A DNA stretch of 64,000 bases from Lachnoclostridium sp. UBA2905. Lineage in GTDB: Bacteria > Bacillota > Clostridia > Lachnospirales > Lachnospiraceae. The stretch's first letter is position 1; every line of letters starts with the position of its first letter. Position numbers and translations under genes: made by a program. Location: positions 14,973-78,972 of the forward strand of contig DEDL01000035.1 in the NCBI GenBank assembly GCA_002349525.1, given 5' to 3'. Positions 25,929 to 34,283 of this stretch are shown here, one piece after another. A model generated the notes under the pieces. It was not told where the DNA came from. It saw only the letters and a program-made list of their open reading frames with translations, and did not search any database.

Positions 25929-27713
25929 GGGGCTGTGAAATAAGTCCATAAAAGAAATAGGACCATTCGTTCATGCGAAAGGTCCTATTTTTGTGGTAAA
26001 ATTAACTTGCGATGAAAACTTTACACAATAATTATTGTAATTCAAAACAAGGATATTTACCACTATTTCTTTCAGATTGTTTGGATCTGCTGGATCCTGT
26101 TTTAACATTTGACAGATTGATGGGAGGAATCGATTTAAACAAGTATCTGACGGATATTCCGGAGTACACAACCGGACGACTCAGATATAATCCAGTCAAC
26201 ATGTTAAAAACAGTACTTTTCGGATTTATGACTAGCGGCTACTGCTCTCTGAGAGAACTGGAAGACAACTGCAAAGTTAATATCAGGTTCATGTATCTCA
26301 TGGATCACCAGACTCCGTCATACAGAACCTTTGGATATTTCATCAATGAAATACTTCAAGATAAGATTGAAAACATTTTTAACGACATCAATCATGCTAT
26401 CTTTAACGATGAGCATGTAGATCTGCAACATCTCTACATCGACGGCTCCAAGTTTGAAGTAAACGCAAACAAGTATACCTGGGTATGGAAGAAGGCTACC
26501 GAAAAGTTCCGTTACAAGCTTTATGAAAAAATCACTGCGGAGATTGAGGAGATTAATGCAGAAATCGCATGGAGCGGGGTGCAGATCACAACAAATCCCG
26601 AGTATGTACCAGATTATCTGAATCAAATCGTTGAGCAGCTAGTACTTTTATGGGAATTGGATTCAAGTACATTTGTTTACGGAAGTGGAAAGCGAAAATC
26701 CAAAGAACAGCGTCATTATGAACACTTGACTACTTTCTGTCAGAAACTTCAAGAATACATACAAAAAATTGAAATCTGTGGTCCTAATCGAAACAGTTAC
26801 TCTAAAACAGATAACTCAGCTACCTTTATGCGTATCAAAACGGATTACATGGGCAATGATCAGCTTCTGCCAGCATATAATGTACAGATTGGTGTAGCAG
26901 ATGAATATATTGCAGTTGTTGACGTGAACCATTATCGTTCGGATATGGATTGTTTCGTTCCTTTGATGGAGCACTTCAAACAAACTTATGGATTCTATCC
27001 CAAATATCCTGTGGCAGATGCTGGATATGGCTCATACAACAATTATATTTTCTGTGAACAGAACGGAATTGAAAAGTATATGAAATTTCCAATGTTTAAA
27101 AAGGAAACCAAGGATCAGAAATATCATGAAGATCCATTTCGTGCAGTTAACTTCAGAATTGATGAGCAAGGTGTCATGAGATGTCCTAACGATAAAGCAT
27201 TCCATTTTTTATACAGAAAAAATGTGAGGGGAAATCAATACGGACGTAAGGAAGAATTGTATGAATGCGAAGACTGTAGTGGATGTCCATATGCAGAGAA
27301 ATGTAAGAAGACAGATAAGAATCGAACCGTTCGGATCAATCAGGAATTAACTTCCATGCATCAGGAAGTAATCGAAAACCTGGAAAGCATCCACGGTGCG
27401 TTATTACGAATGAACCGTTCGATACAAGCAGAAGGCACTTTCGGAATTATGAAAAACGACCGTTGGTACAAGAGAATTGTCCGAAGAGGTATTCATTCAG
27501 TCAAACTGGAAGTTTTACTCGTGGCGATAGGCCACAATCTATATAAATATCAGAAAAAAAAGATGAGAAACAGAACTGCCGCATAGATTCAAAAAAAGAA
27601 TTTCTATGGGGTAGGGGAAGTGCGCTTTCTTTGCGCATGATTTCAGTCATTTATACACAACAGGTACAAAAAGGGAGATGCGAAAAAACTCAATCGAGTT
27701 TTTTCACATCCCC
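25929..27713 (+). mobile_element. IS1182-family insertion sequence, complete
   Basis: About 1785 bp bounded by terminal inverted repeats: ggggctgtgaaataagtc at 25929-25946 and, on the other strand at the right end, ggggatgtgaaaaaactc, 15 of 18 identical. One transposase gene lies inside. A hairpin just inside the left end (arms 25955-25964 and about 25983-25992, aataggacc / ggtcctatt) precedes the gene and may block incoming transcription. The right end folds on itself: gggagatgcgaaaaaactc is an inner inverted copy of the terminal repeat. No clear target duplication was found at either flank. Both the ends and the gene are intact, so recent activity is plausible. Confidence 0.88.
26012..27586 (+). 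CDS. IS1182-type DDE transposase
   Basis: 524 residues. N-terminal DUF772-type domain (RYNPVNMLKTVLFGFMTSGY), then DDE-type catalytic regions: YIDGSKFEVNANKYTW (first Asp), VADAGYGSYNN (second Asp) and the late NRSIQAEGTFGIMKND (catalytic Glu), with a Cys-rich zinc-like insert ECEDCSGCPYAEKCK before it. Full length with no frameshift. The gene has no good ribosome site, as is common for transposases. Confidence 0.93.
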   Translation: MKTLHNNYCNSKQGYLPLFLSDCLDLLDPVLTFDRLMGGIDLNKYLTDIPEYTTGRLRYNPVNMLKTVLFGFMTSGYCSLRELEDNCKVNIRFMYLMDHQTPSYRTFGYFINEILQDKIENIFNDINHAIFNDEHVDLQHLYIDGSKFEVNANKYTWVWKKATEKFRYKLYEKITAEIEEINAEIAWSGVQITTNPEYVPDYLNQIVEQLVLLWELDSSTFVYGSGKRKSKEQRHYEHLTTFCQKLQEYIQKIEICGPNRNSYSKTDNSATFMRIKTDYMGNDQLLPAYNVQIGVADEYIAVVDVNHYRSDMDCFVPLMEHFKQTYGFYPKYPVADAGYGSYNNYIFCEQNGIEKYMKFPMFKKETKDQKYHEDPFRAVNFRIDEQGVMRCPNDKAFHFLYRKNVRGNQYGRKEELYECEDCSGCPYAEKCKKTDKNRTVRINQELTSMHQEVIENLESIHGALLRMNRSIQAEGTFGIMKNDRWYKRIVRRGIHSVKLEVLLVAIGHNLYKYQKKKMRNRTAA

Positions 27714-27747
27714 TTCTTATGTTCATTTTGAATCAAATGCTTACTAA

Positions 27748-27915
27748 TTAGCCCTGGATAGCGCCTGTTGGACATGCATCAGCACAAGCTCCACATTCAA
27801 GACATTCTGATTCGTTGATAACGTACTGTGTATCTCCTTCTGTGATAGCGCCTACTGGACACTGATCAGCACAAGCTCCACAGCTTACACATGTATCTGT
27901 AATTTTGTATGCCAT
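27748..27915 (-). CDS. 2[4Fe-4S] bacterial ferredoxin
   Basis: 55 residues with two C-x2-C-x2-C-x3-C-P clusters: CVSCGACADQCPVG and CLECGACADACPTG, the clostridial ferredoxin pattern. A small electron carrier for pyruvate:ferredoxin oxidoreductase, hydrogenase or Rnf-type reactions. The start follows a perfect AAGGAGG at 9 bases; a longer reading from 27975 includes the non-coding leader. It lies 34 bases from the right end of the insertion sequence, which may have placed itself just beyond the gene's 3' end. Confidence 0.96.
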   Translation of the reverse strand: MAYKITDTCVSCGACADQCPVGAITEGDTQYVINESECLECGACADACPTGAIQG

Positions 27916-28060
27916 CTGAATAATCCTCCTTAATAAATATAGGTATATGATAATACACAACTTCATAAAAAACAAGTGCTTTCAATATAAAAAAATAAGG
28001 TAAAAAAGGAAAGTATTGTAAGAGTATTTTGAGCTGTAATCAAAGGAAAGTTTTGTGGAC

Positions 28061-28089
28061 TTGACTGTTTTATAATGATAGGCTATACT
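28061..28089 (+). promoter_or_regulatory. Sigma-A promoter of the DUF1858 gene
   Basis: ttgact at 28061-28066, 17 bases, tatact at 28084-28089. The 208-base gap between the divergent ferredoxin and DUF1858 genes should also hold the ferredoxin promoter, which was not located. Confidence 0.6.
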
Positions 28090-28123
28090 TGTTTAAACCA
28101 CAAAAAATAGGAGGACTATAGTT

Positions 28124-28333
28124 ATGAATACAGTTAATGGCGATATGACAATGGGTGAAATTCTTGGAATTGATGCTACAATAGCTCCAATTCTTATGGC
28201 AGCAGGTATGCATTGCATCGGATGTCCATCAGCACAGGGAGAAACATTAGAGCAGGCAGCACTTGTTCATGGAATTGAGGTTGAGCCTCTTGTAGACCAG
28301 ATTAATGAATATCTTGCTAATAAGGAAAAATAA
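28124..28333 (+). CDS. DUF1858 protein (hybrid-cluster-associated redox disulfide domain)
   Basis: 69 residues with the family core MTMGEILGIDATIAPILM, then MHCIGCPSAQGETLEQAA, which contains the redox Cys-x2-Cys. The family is named for association with hybrid-cluster (prismane) proteins and is thought to carry out thiol redox chemistry; no such protein is present here. The start follows AGGAGG. It is alone, with its own promoter and a terminator 70-110 bases downstream. Confidence 0.9.
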   Translation: MNTVNGDMTMGEILGIDATIAPILMAAGMHCIGCPSAQGETLEQAALVHGIEVEPLVDQINEYLANKEK

Positions 28334-28404
28334 TTTTTGATGAGAATTGCTGATTAGTTAGTAATTAGTAATTATTAACATTAGTGATATATAGTCAGAC
28401 ATAT

Positions 28405-28446
28405 AAAAGAAGCCGGTAGCACACAGTGTGCCACCAGCTTCTTTTA
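28405..28446 (+). terminator. Terminator between the DUF1858 gene and mecA
   Basis: Long imperfect hairpin: aaaagaagc ... gcttctttt with an inner gcacac / gtgtgc stem, arms 28405-28424 and 28426-28446. A/T runs on both sides suggest it works on both strands for the convergent DUF1858 and mecA genes. Confidence 0.75.
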
Positions 28447-28544
28447 TATTATATTATGCAAAATGAATAACTCAAAATAAATAACTTGAAATATCAAACA
28501 CAAAATAACAAACACCTATAGATTAAAAGCCTTCAATCATATAA

Positions 28545-29339
28545 TTAAAGGTTTGCAAGTACGTCAAGGGCATTGTCGGATATAATAACATCAAGATGCT
28601 CCTTGTAGTGGGTTGGTGTAGCATATGTTGTATTAATGGAAGAACCATATTCTGATGCAATATTGCATATCATATTGAATTCTTCATTCGTATGAGTATT
28701 ATTCTTCATTACAAGAAGATATTCGGAAAAGTCCGTATCTTTGTAAAGTGTATTGCTACCGTGGTAAACGGATGCAATATTCTTTGCAAAACATATAGTC
28801 TCATCCAGTGATGAGAAACCAAAGATTTTTGTGATATTCATCTTTTTGTCTCCTGAAGCGACGGATGTATCTTTTTCAGAAGCTTTAACGTCTACTTTGT
28901 TATCTGAATGATCTTCAAAATCTGTATCAGGTATTATTGAAGGCTCATCTGAATCATCTTCGTCTGCAATTTGTGCTTCAAGCTGCTTTGATACATGGTC
29001 AAATAATGTATTGGCAAAACTCTCAGGTTCATCATCAGACTTGGACTCAACATCAGTCGAAAAGCTTGAAAAACGTGTATCCAATTCATCAGGATCCTCA
29101 ATCTTAGTTATGATAAGGACAAGAGTTTCGGGTGAAGTAGGAATTGCCTCAACCATAATTGGAATGTCTCCTGCCTCAAAACCAAATTCAAAAGAAGCCT
29201 GCTGCATCATATCTCTGAACAAAGCCTTAGCTTTTTCTGTTCCATATGCAAGTTCACTAATCTTAAGTTGTCTGCTGGCCAGATCCTCGCGACTTAATGT
29301 GCAGCGAATCTGGTTTTCACTGATTTTTTCAATTTTCAT
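28545..29339 (-). CDS. mecA: MecA-type ClpC adaptor protein
   Basis: Adaptor that brings substrates to the ClpCP protease. 264 residues with the typical N-terminal domain MKIEKISENQIRCTLSREDL, an acidic Asp/Glu/Ser linker (about 95-170) and a C-terminal ClpC-binding domain with LDETICFAKNI and SEYLLVM. The start at 29339 stands 9 bases after AAAGGAG; the longer reading begins at a TTG overlapping that site. It is followed by nearly 1 kb without a clear gene. Confidence 0.93.
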   Translation of the reverse strand: MKIEKISENQIRCTLSREDLASRQLKISELAYGTEKAKALFRDMMQQASFEFGFEAGDIPIMVEAIPTSPETLVLIITKIEDPDELDTRFSSFSTDVESKSDDEPESFANTLFDHVSKQLEAQIADEDDSDEPSIIPDTDFEDHSDNKVDVKASEKDTSVASGDKKMNITKIFGFSSLDETICFAKNIASVYHGSNTLYKDTDFSEYLLVMKNNTHTNEEFNMICNIASEYGSSINTTYATPTHYKEHLDVIISDNALDVLANL

Positions 29340-29583
29340 GACAGCCACTCCTTTCAAATGATATTAGGACTCTCTTGGAGTCTGTGACTTGATATCATAA
29401 TTTTTTCGTGCATGACAGTATAAAGTATTATGCCTATAAAGTCAATAGCGTTAAAGATGATTTGTGAAACATTTACAAAATAAAAAAATAATTTGATGCA
29501 ATATTGCACTTGATAAGGATTATTTACAAAAAACAATATCTAAAATGCATAAAAAAACAAAAATTATTAGTCTATTAAGTCAA

Positions 29584-29612
29584 TTGATAACACAAATCCA
29601 ATCATGTATAAT
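29584..29612 (+). promoter_or_regulatory. Consensus promoter with no gene directly downstream
   Basis: ttgata at 29584-29589, 17 bases, tataat at 29607-29612. The next good gene on this strand begins 700 bases later, so the transcript may be a non-coding RNA or a very long leader. Confidence 0.6.
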
Positions 29613-29618
29613 GAGTGA

Positions 29619-29740
29619 CATCTTACAGAGGTGCCTCTTTAGAAAGGAGGCGTTATATTATATCTAATGGACTTTTTCTAAACCTGTTTAAGGGTTGTTC
29701 CAGAATTTTCGAAGTGAGTAATTCTATATAAAAGTCAAGC
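29619..29740 (+). ncRNA. Candidate small RNA starting at the orphan promoter
   Basis: Hand folding gives a first hairpin (gcctcttt-aga-aaggaggc) and then a three-way junction: closing stem gactttt / aaaagtc, with inner stems aacc / ggtt and agaatt / aattct. No clear terminator marks the 3' end and no known RNA family was recognised, so both boundaries and existence are tentative. Confidence 0.25.
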
Positions 29741-29852
29741 CATTATTTTAATCTAATCCCATAAAATGAAATGAACATAAAACGTATAAGCTATGAAATT
29801 ATTTTTATGAGGCACGGCTGTATAGTAATATTATATGAAGGGAGATGAAATT

Positions 29853-29915
29853 TTGATTCCTATGGATTATATACACCACAATGCACTTTGCCGTAGGAAA
29901 AGAATGATTTTGTGA
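29853..29915 (+). CDS. Possible 20-residue peptide
   Basis: TTG start 8 bases after GGGAG, giving MIPMDYIHHNALCRRKRMIL. It is basic and lacks a membrane helix. The ribosome site is well placed, but the length gives no statistical support and no family is recognised. Confidence 0.2.
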   Translation: MIPMDYIHHNALCRRKRMIL

Positions 29916-30021
29916 AATGTTTAGCTATATAAGTATTTTTTTAATAGTAATATAAGTAATATATTTTTTGTTGATGAACATGAAATTTGAAATTGCATTG
30001 CAAATGCGAAACACAGTAAAT

Positions 30022-30095
30022 AAGGGATAAGTCCCACAATTACATTGATAAAGCTTTGTTCCCACAGCAATTTGTACTATTTGGGAATATCCCTT
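30022..30095 (+). other. 74-base imperfect hairpin
   Basis: Outer stem aagggata / tatccctt (8 bp perfect), then tccca / tggga, with an internal loop and a large apical part containing aaagcttt. Fold and size suggest a small structured RNA or an element end rather than a terminator, since no T-run follows. Confidence 0.35.
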
Positions 30096-30314
30096 GTTTA
30101 CAAGTATTATATACAGATATGTGATGATTTGAGCAGTATCCGTATGATGCGCATGATCAGGAATATGTAAAAAAATGTCGGCGTGTGGTTTTAATTTGCC
30201 GGCATGTATGATATAATCCGTTTAGTCATAGGTTGCAGTATGTGGCTATAGTCATATGAAAGCTTTTAGTATGTTACTGCAATCATAATATATATGTGGG
30301 AAGGAAGTATTGTT

Positions 30315-32015
30315 ATGTCCAAACGGATTAAGTTAATTATTATAAGCGTGGCAGTAATTGCAGTCGCAGTTATATCTGCCCTGTTAGTCTATAAATTTTC
30401 GCCAAACAAGGAGAGAAAGCCTCTTGATGAGTGCTTTGACGTAAGTGGCGATGAGATGGCAATTCTTTTGCAGGATGAGTATTCAGAAGAGAAGGGATAT
30501 TGTTATGATGGGGTGCCATATGTGAAGTACTCTCTTGTGAAGGAAAGATTTAATAAGAGATTTTACTGGGAGCAAAATCCTGGTGTGATGATATATACAA
30601 CAACTGATGCAGTTATGAAGTTTACGCCTGATACGGCTGAATATCAGTCTAACAAGGCATCAAAAACAATGGACTATATTCCTGTCAGAATGATTAATGA
30701 CCAACCATATGTCGCAGTGCCTTTTGTTAAGGAATACAGCAATATAACGTATTCATTTTATGAGAAACCTAACAGAGTCATTATTAATTACAAATGGGAT
30801 GATAATGAGTTGACAACTACTGTCAAGAAGAAAACTGTAATAAGATATGAAGACAATATTAAGAGCCCGATTATTGCAGATGTTGCACAGGGAGATAAGT
30901 TAATCTGTGTTGGAATGGATGAGCAGATTAAAAATGGATTCAGCAAGGTTATAACAATTGATGGTGTTGTTGGTTATATAAGTAACAAAAAGATTGAAGA
31001 AAGTTCTTACGAAAAATTTGTGTCAGATTATACTGAACCTGAATATACACATAATCTGAAGGATTACAATATATGTCTTGCATGGCATCAGGTTACAAGC
31101 CAGGTTGCCAATGAGAGTGTTCTTAAGGTTCTGAATGAGACAAAGGGTGTTAATACCATATCTCCAACATGGTTTAAAATCACCGATAATAATGGAAGTG
31201 TGAAGTCTATTGCCAGTGAAAGATATGTGGAGAGAGCACATGCGGCAGGGGTTGAAGTCTGGGGACTTTGCGATGATTTTAGTGAAGAGGTAGATATGAC
31301 CGTTCTTCTTGGAAATATGGAGACCAGGGAGAAACTTGAAAATAAATTATTGAGTCTTGCTATTGAATTTGAGCTTGACGGTATTAATCTTGATTTTGAG
31401 AAAATCAAACAGGATGGGGCTGAAAGTTTTATTCAGTTTGTACGTGAAATGTCTGTTAAGTGCAAGAATAATGGTATTGTTCTTTCAATAGATAACTATG
31501 TTCCTGTAAGCTACAGAGAATATTATAATTATGAGGAACAGGGAAAATATGCTGATTATATTATAATTATGGCATATGATGAACATTACTCAGGAAGTGA
31601 TGAAGCCGGTTCAGTATCTTCAATTAACTATGTGGATAGTGCCTGCAAAAATATTGTGGAAAAGGTTGATGCAAAGCAGGTTGTTATGGCGCTTCCATTC
31701 TACACAAGACTTTGGACTGTTAAGAATGAGGGCACAGATAAACAGAGTTTAGAGTGTGCAACATATTCAATGGAGAATGCGGAAAAGCTTCTCAGGGACA
31801 GAGGTCTTACACCATCCTGGAATGACGAAACAGCTCAGTACTATGCTGAATATGATGAGGATGGTGCAAAGAATAAAATATGGCTTGAAGACGAAAAATC
31901 CCTGGGAGAAAAACTGAAGTCCATTACTTCTAATGGCTTGTCAAATGTTGCCTTCTGGAAACTTGGCCTTGAAAAGAGAGCAGTGTGGAATGAAGTATCA
32001 AAATATATTAAATGA
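30315..32015 (+). CDS. GH18 family protein, membrane-anchored
   Basis: 566 residues. N-terminal hydrophobic anchor (about 7-26), a domain resembling the copper-amine-oxidase/YaaH-associated N-terminal region (about 35-165), an SH3-like stretch (about 165-230: NIKSPIIADVAQGDKLICVG), then a GH18 barrel. The catalytic motif DGINLDFE gives Asp355, Asp360 and acid Glu362; later IIMAYDEHY and the C-terminal FWKLGLE belong to the barrel. Such proteins cut peptidoglycan or chitin-like GlcNAc polymers; in sporeformers the group includes SleL/YaaH spore-lytic enzymes. A role outside the membrane in wall turnover is inferred. The start at 30315 follows GGAAGGAAG. Confidence 0.88.
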   Translation: MSKRIKLIIISVAVIAVAVISALLVYKFSPNKERKPLDECFDVSGDEMAILLQDEYSEEKGYCYDGVPYVKYSLVKERFNKRFYWEQNPGVMIYTTTDAVMKFTPDTAEYQSNKASKTMDYIPVRMINDQPYVAVPFVKEYSNITYSFYEKPNRVIINYKWDDNELTTTVKKKTVIRYEDNIKSPIIADVAQGDKLICVGMDEQIKNGFSKVITIDGVVGYISNKKIEESSYEKFVSDYTEPEYTHNLKDYNICLAWHQVTSQVANESVLKVLNETKGVNTISPTWFKITDNNGSVKSIASERYVERAHAAGVEVWGLCDDFSEEVDMTVLLGNMETREKLENKLLSLAIEFELDGINLDFEKIKQDGAESFIQFVREMSVKCKNNGIVLSIDNYVPVSYREYYNYEEQGKYADYIIIMAYDEHYSGSDEAGSVSSINYVDSACKNIVEKVDAKQVVMALPFYTRLWTVKNEGTDKQSLECATYSMENAEKLLRDRGLTPSWNDETAQYYAEYDEDGAKNKIWLEDEKSLGEKLKSITSNGLSNVAFWKLGLEKRAVWNEVSKYIK

Positions 32016-32039
32016 TTAATTGTACAGTATTAATCATAA

Positions 32040-32795
32040 TTAATTACAATCAACTATATAATTGTTTATTCCTATGCAGATTGCTTTTGCAATCTGCATT
32101 TGATATTCTTTGGAGTTTAAAAGTGCACATTCGGAGGGACAGCTGAGAAAACCACATTCTATTATTACTGTTGGGCATGAAGTGTTTTTTAACATGTAAT
32201 AGCTGTTATTTGCCTTTGCGGTTCGCTTGTTGCCATCATTTAGTCTGGCAACGAGTGCATTTTGAAGTGTATCTGCAAGCTTTTTTGACGGAGTATCGTC
32301 AGGGTAAGTGCTATTATAATAAAATACCTGGGAACCCCTTACTGTACTGTCAGGAAAACTGTTTTGATGAATACATATTGCTATATCCGCATTGCCGTCT
32401 TCAATGATTTTTATGCGGTTATTCAAATCGCTGGTTTTTTTGCTGTGACAGCCAGCATCGTAAAGTGCTGTATCTGTTTCACGGGTCATTATTGTATTAA
32501 AGCCTGATGATTCAAGACATTCCTTTAACAAAAGACTTATATTTAGATTAATATCTTTTTCAAGAATCTGATTTGCATTGATGTCTTTTCCAACTTTGCC
32601 TGGGTCATATCCACCATGTCCTGCATCAATAGCAACTGTAATGGTGGAATTTTTTGAAGGGTGGGTGTGATTGAATATAGCAATATTTGTCTGGAAAACA
32701 GACAAAATTCCAAGTATTATTACCATGAAAGTCATGAAAGGCAGAATAATGCAAAATCTACCATGCTTTAATGAATGTATTTTCAGAGTGAACAT
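32040..32795 (-). CDS. N-acetylmuramoyl-L-alanine amidase (Amidase_3, CwlD-like)
   Basis: 251 residues. Uncleaved or long signal/anchor at about 13-37, then the zinc amidase domain: IDAGHGGYDPGKVG (first His), LEKDINLNI (Glu ligand), CIHQNS (second His) and the late IECGFLS with the catalytic Glu. It splits stem peptides from muramic acid; size and layout resemble CwlD, which acts on spore cortex. It is convergent with the GH18 gene, 24 bases away, so the two wall enzymes lie tail to tail. Confidence 0.92.
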   Translation of the reverse strand: MFTLKIHSLKHGRFCIILPFMTFMVIILGILSVFQTNIAIFNHTHPSKNSTITVAIDAGHGGYDPGKVGKDINANQILEKDINLNISLLLKECLESSGFNTIMTRETDTALYDAGCHSKKTSDLNNRIKIIEDGNADIAICIHQNSFPDSTVRGSQVFYYNSTYPDDTPSKKLADTLQNALVARLNDGNKRTAKANNSYYMLKNTSCPTVIIECGFLSCPSECALLNSKEYQMQIAKAICIGINNYIVDCN

Positions 32796-32904
32796 GATTA
32801 TTTCCTTGAAGAAGTGCTTATTATAGAGTATTAGAAAAAATCGGATTTATTCGAATAAACTATGTAAAAATTAAGTCAATATGAATTCTATAAAGATATA
32901 ACTG

Positions 32905-32933
32905 TGGACTATTTTATTGAAATAGTGTATTAT
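32905..32933 (+). promoter_or_regulatory. Probable promoter of sua5
   Basis: tggact at 32905-32910, 17 bases, tattat at 32928-32933. Both boxes deviate by two positions or fewer from consensus. Leader would be about 100 bases. Confidence 0.45.
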
Positions 32934-33041
32934 GTATCGGATAGGAGAAAAATAATCTGAGGATAATTTTTAAAACAGTAATCCTAAGAAAAGAGATGCC
33001 AGTTATTTGACAGCTGATTGATAAACAGAGGTGATAATAAT

Positions 33042-34094
33042 ATGGATACAAAGCTTTTTGTTGTTAATGATATTAATGATGAAGGTGATATTAAAAAGAT
33101 TGAAGAGTGTGCCGGAATTATAAAAAATGGTGGACTTGTTGCATTTCCTACGGAAACTGTTTATGGACTGGGGGGCAATGCCCTCGATGATAAGGCTTCC
33201 ATGAAAATATATTCAGCAAAGGGAAGACCATCGGATAATCCCCTTATAGTGCATATAGCAGATATGAGCGAGCTTGAGCCACTTGTTAAGGAAATTCCGG
33301 ATATAGCAAAAAAACTTGCAAAACTATATTGGCCAGGACCTCTTACCATGATATTTAAAAAGAGTGACCTTGTACCATATAAAACTACAGGAGGGCTTGA
33401 TACAGTTGCTGTAAGAATGCCTTCGCATAAGGTGGCAAGAGAATTCATAAGGAAGTCCGGCTTGCCAATTGCAGCTCCAAGTGCTAATGTATCAGGAAGA
33501 CCAAGTCCTACAACTGCCAAGCATGTTATGGATGATCTTGATGGAAGAATAGATGCTGTTATAGATGGTGGACAGGTAGATATTGGCCTTGAGTCTACGA
33601 TTATTGATGTCAGTTCAGATGTGCCAATGCTTCTTAGACCAGGATTTATTACAATGGAGATGCTTGAGGAAGCTGCAGGAGATGTAGAGAGAGATCCTAC
33701 ACTTACAAAGGGAGTAAGCAAGGGACTTAAGCCTAAGGCACCGGGAATGATGTACAGACATTATGCTCCAAAGGGAGATATGGCAATCGTTGAAGGCGCC
33801 ATGGAGGATGTAATTGCCAGAATTAATCATCTTGCAGGTGAGCATAATGCAAGTGAAACTGCTGTAATAACAACGACTGATAATAAGGACAAATATACAG
33901 GCTGTAGGGTATTCTGTATTGGGGACAGAAATGATGATGAGACAATAGCAAAGGAACTGTATGCTGTTCTTAGGGAGATGGATGATTACAGTATTAAGTA
34001 TATTTATGTTGAAAGTTTTAAAAATGGAAAACATGGAGAAGCTATAATGAACAGACTTGTTAAAGCAGCGGGACATAAAATCATTCATGTGTAA
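33042..34094 (+). CDS. sua5: L-threonylcarbamoyladenylate synthase (Sua5/YwlC)
   Basis: Makes threonylcarbamoyl-AMP, the donor for t6A37 on ANN-decoding tRNAs. 350 residues, the long two-domain form: YrdC domain (about 15-205) with KGRPSDNPLIVHI, RMPSHKVAREF and SAPSANVSGRPSPT, a linker with KAPGMMYRHYAPKG and a C-terminal Sua5 domain. The start at 33042 follows GAGGTG; a TTG at 33018 in frame overlaps poorer sequence. It opens a sua5 - phosphatase - rpiB order like ywlC-ywlE-ywlF of B. subtilis. Confidence 0.96.
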   Translation: MDTKLFVVNDINDEGDIKKIEECAGIIKNGGLVAFPTETVYGLGGNALDDKASMKIYSAKGRPSDNPLIVHIADMSELEPLVKEIPDIAKKLAKLYWPGPLTMIFKKSDLVPYKTTGGLDTVAVRMPSHKVAREFIRKSGLPIAAPSANVSGRPSPTTAKHVMDDLDGRIDAVIDGGQVDIGLESTIIDVSSDVPMLLRPGFITMEMLEEAAGDVERDPTLTKGVSKGLKPKAPGMMYRHYAPKGDMAIVEGAMEDVIARINHLAGEHNASETAVITTTDNKDKYTGCRVFCIGDRNDDETIAKELYAVLREMDDYSIKYIYVESFKNGKHGEAIMNRLVKAAGHKIIHV

Positions 34095-34283
34095 ATTCGG
34101 GCATGAGGATGAGATATAGCCTTTGGTGAATTGCAAGGATGCGAAGAGAAAATTGTCAGCAAAACTGATCCGCATCCGGTAGCAGATAAGCTAATAGCAG
34201 GTAAGCTGGTGGCAAGCAGGCCAGGGCGCAATTAGATGTCTGTGTGCTGTTTTAATGGTTTTCCAGGAGAGAGGATTTTGTAT

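Larger units (their letters stand above)
29340..30314. other. 975-base gap with a promoter and possible structured RNA, no convincing gene
   Basis: The only coding candidate is a 20-codon frame at 29853-29915. From left to right: a small hairpin gactc-tcttg-gagtc at 29368-29382; a consensus promoter at 29584-29612; a hairpin gcctctttagaaaggaggc near 29632-29650; a possible three-stem fold at about 29670-29735 closed by gactttt / aaaagtc; the 74-base imperfect hairpin at 30022-30095; an inverted repeat at about 30176-30205; a tataat at 30212-30217; and a leader hairpin ttgcagta / tactgcaa (about 30233-30284) before the GH18 gene. Confidence 0.5.

Noticed and set aside
25921..27721. Target-site duplication of the insertion sequence
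   Set aside because: The flanks (aaaacaaa and ttcttatg) share no convincing direct repeat once the terminal inverted repeats are set.
30022..30095. 6S RNA
   Set aside because: The hairpin is only 74 bases and lacks the long arms with a central bubble expected of an RNA of about 190 bases.
34095..34283. Regulatory RNA before the phosphatase homologue
   Set aside because: Only one 7 bp hairpin with a 27-base loop is seen and no T-run or known motif; too weak to call.
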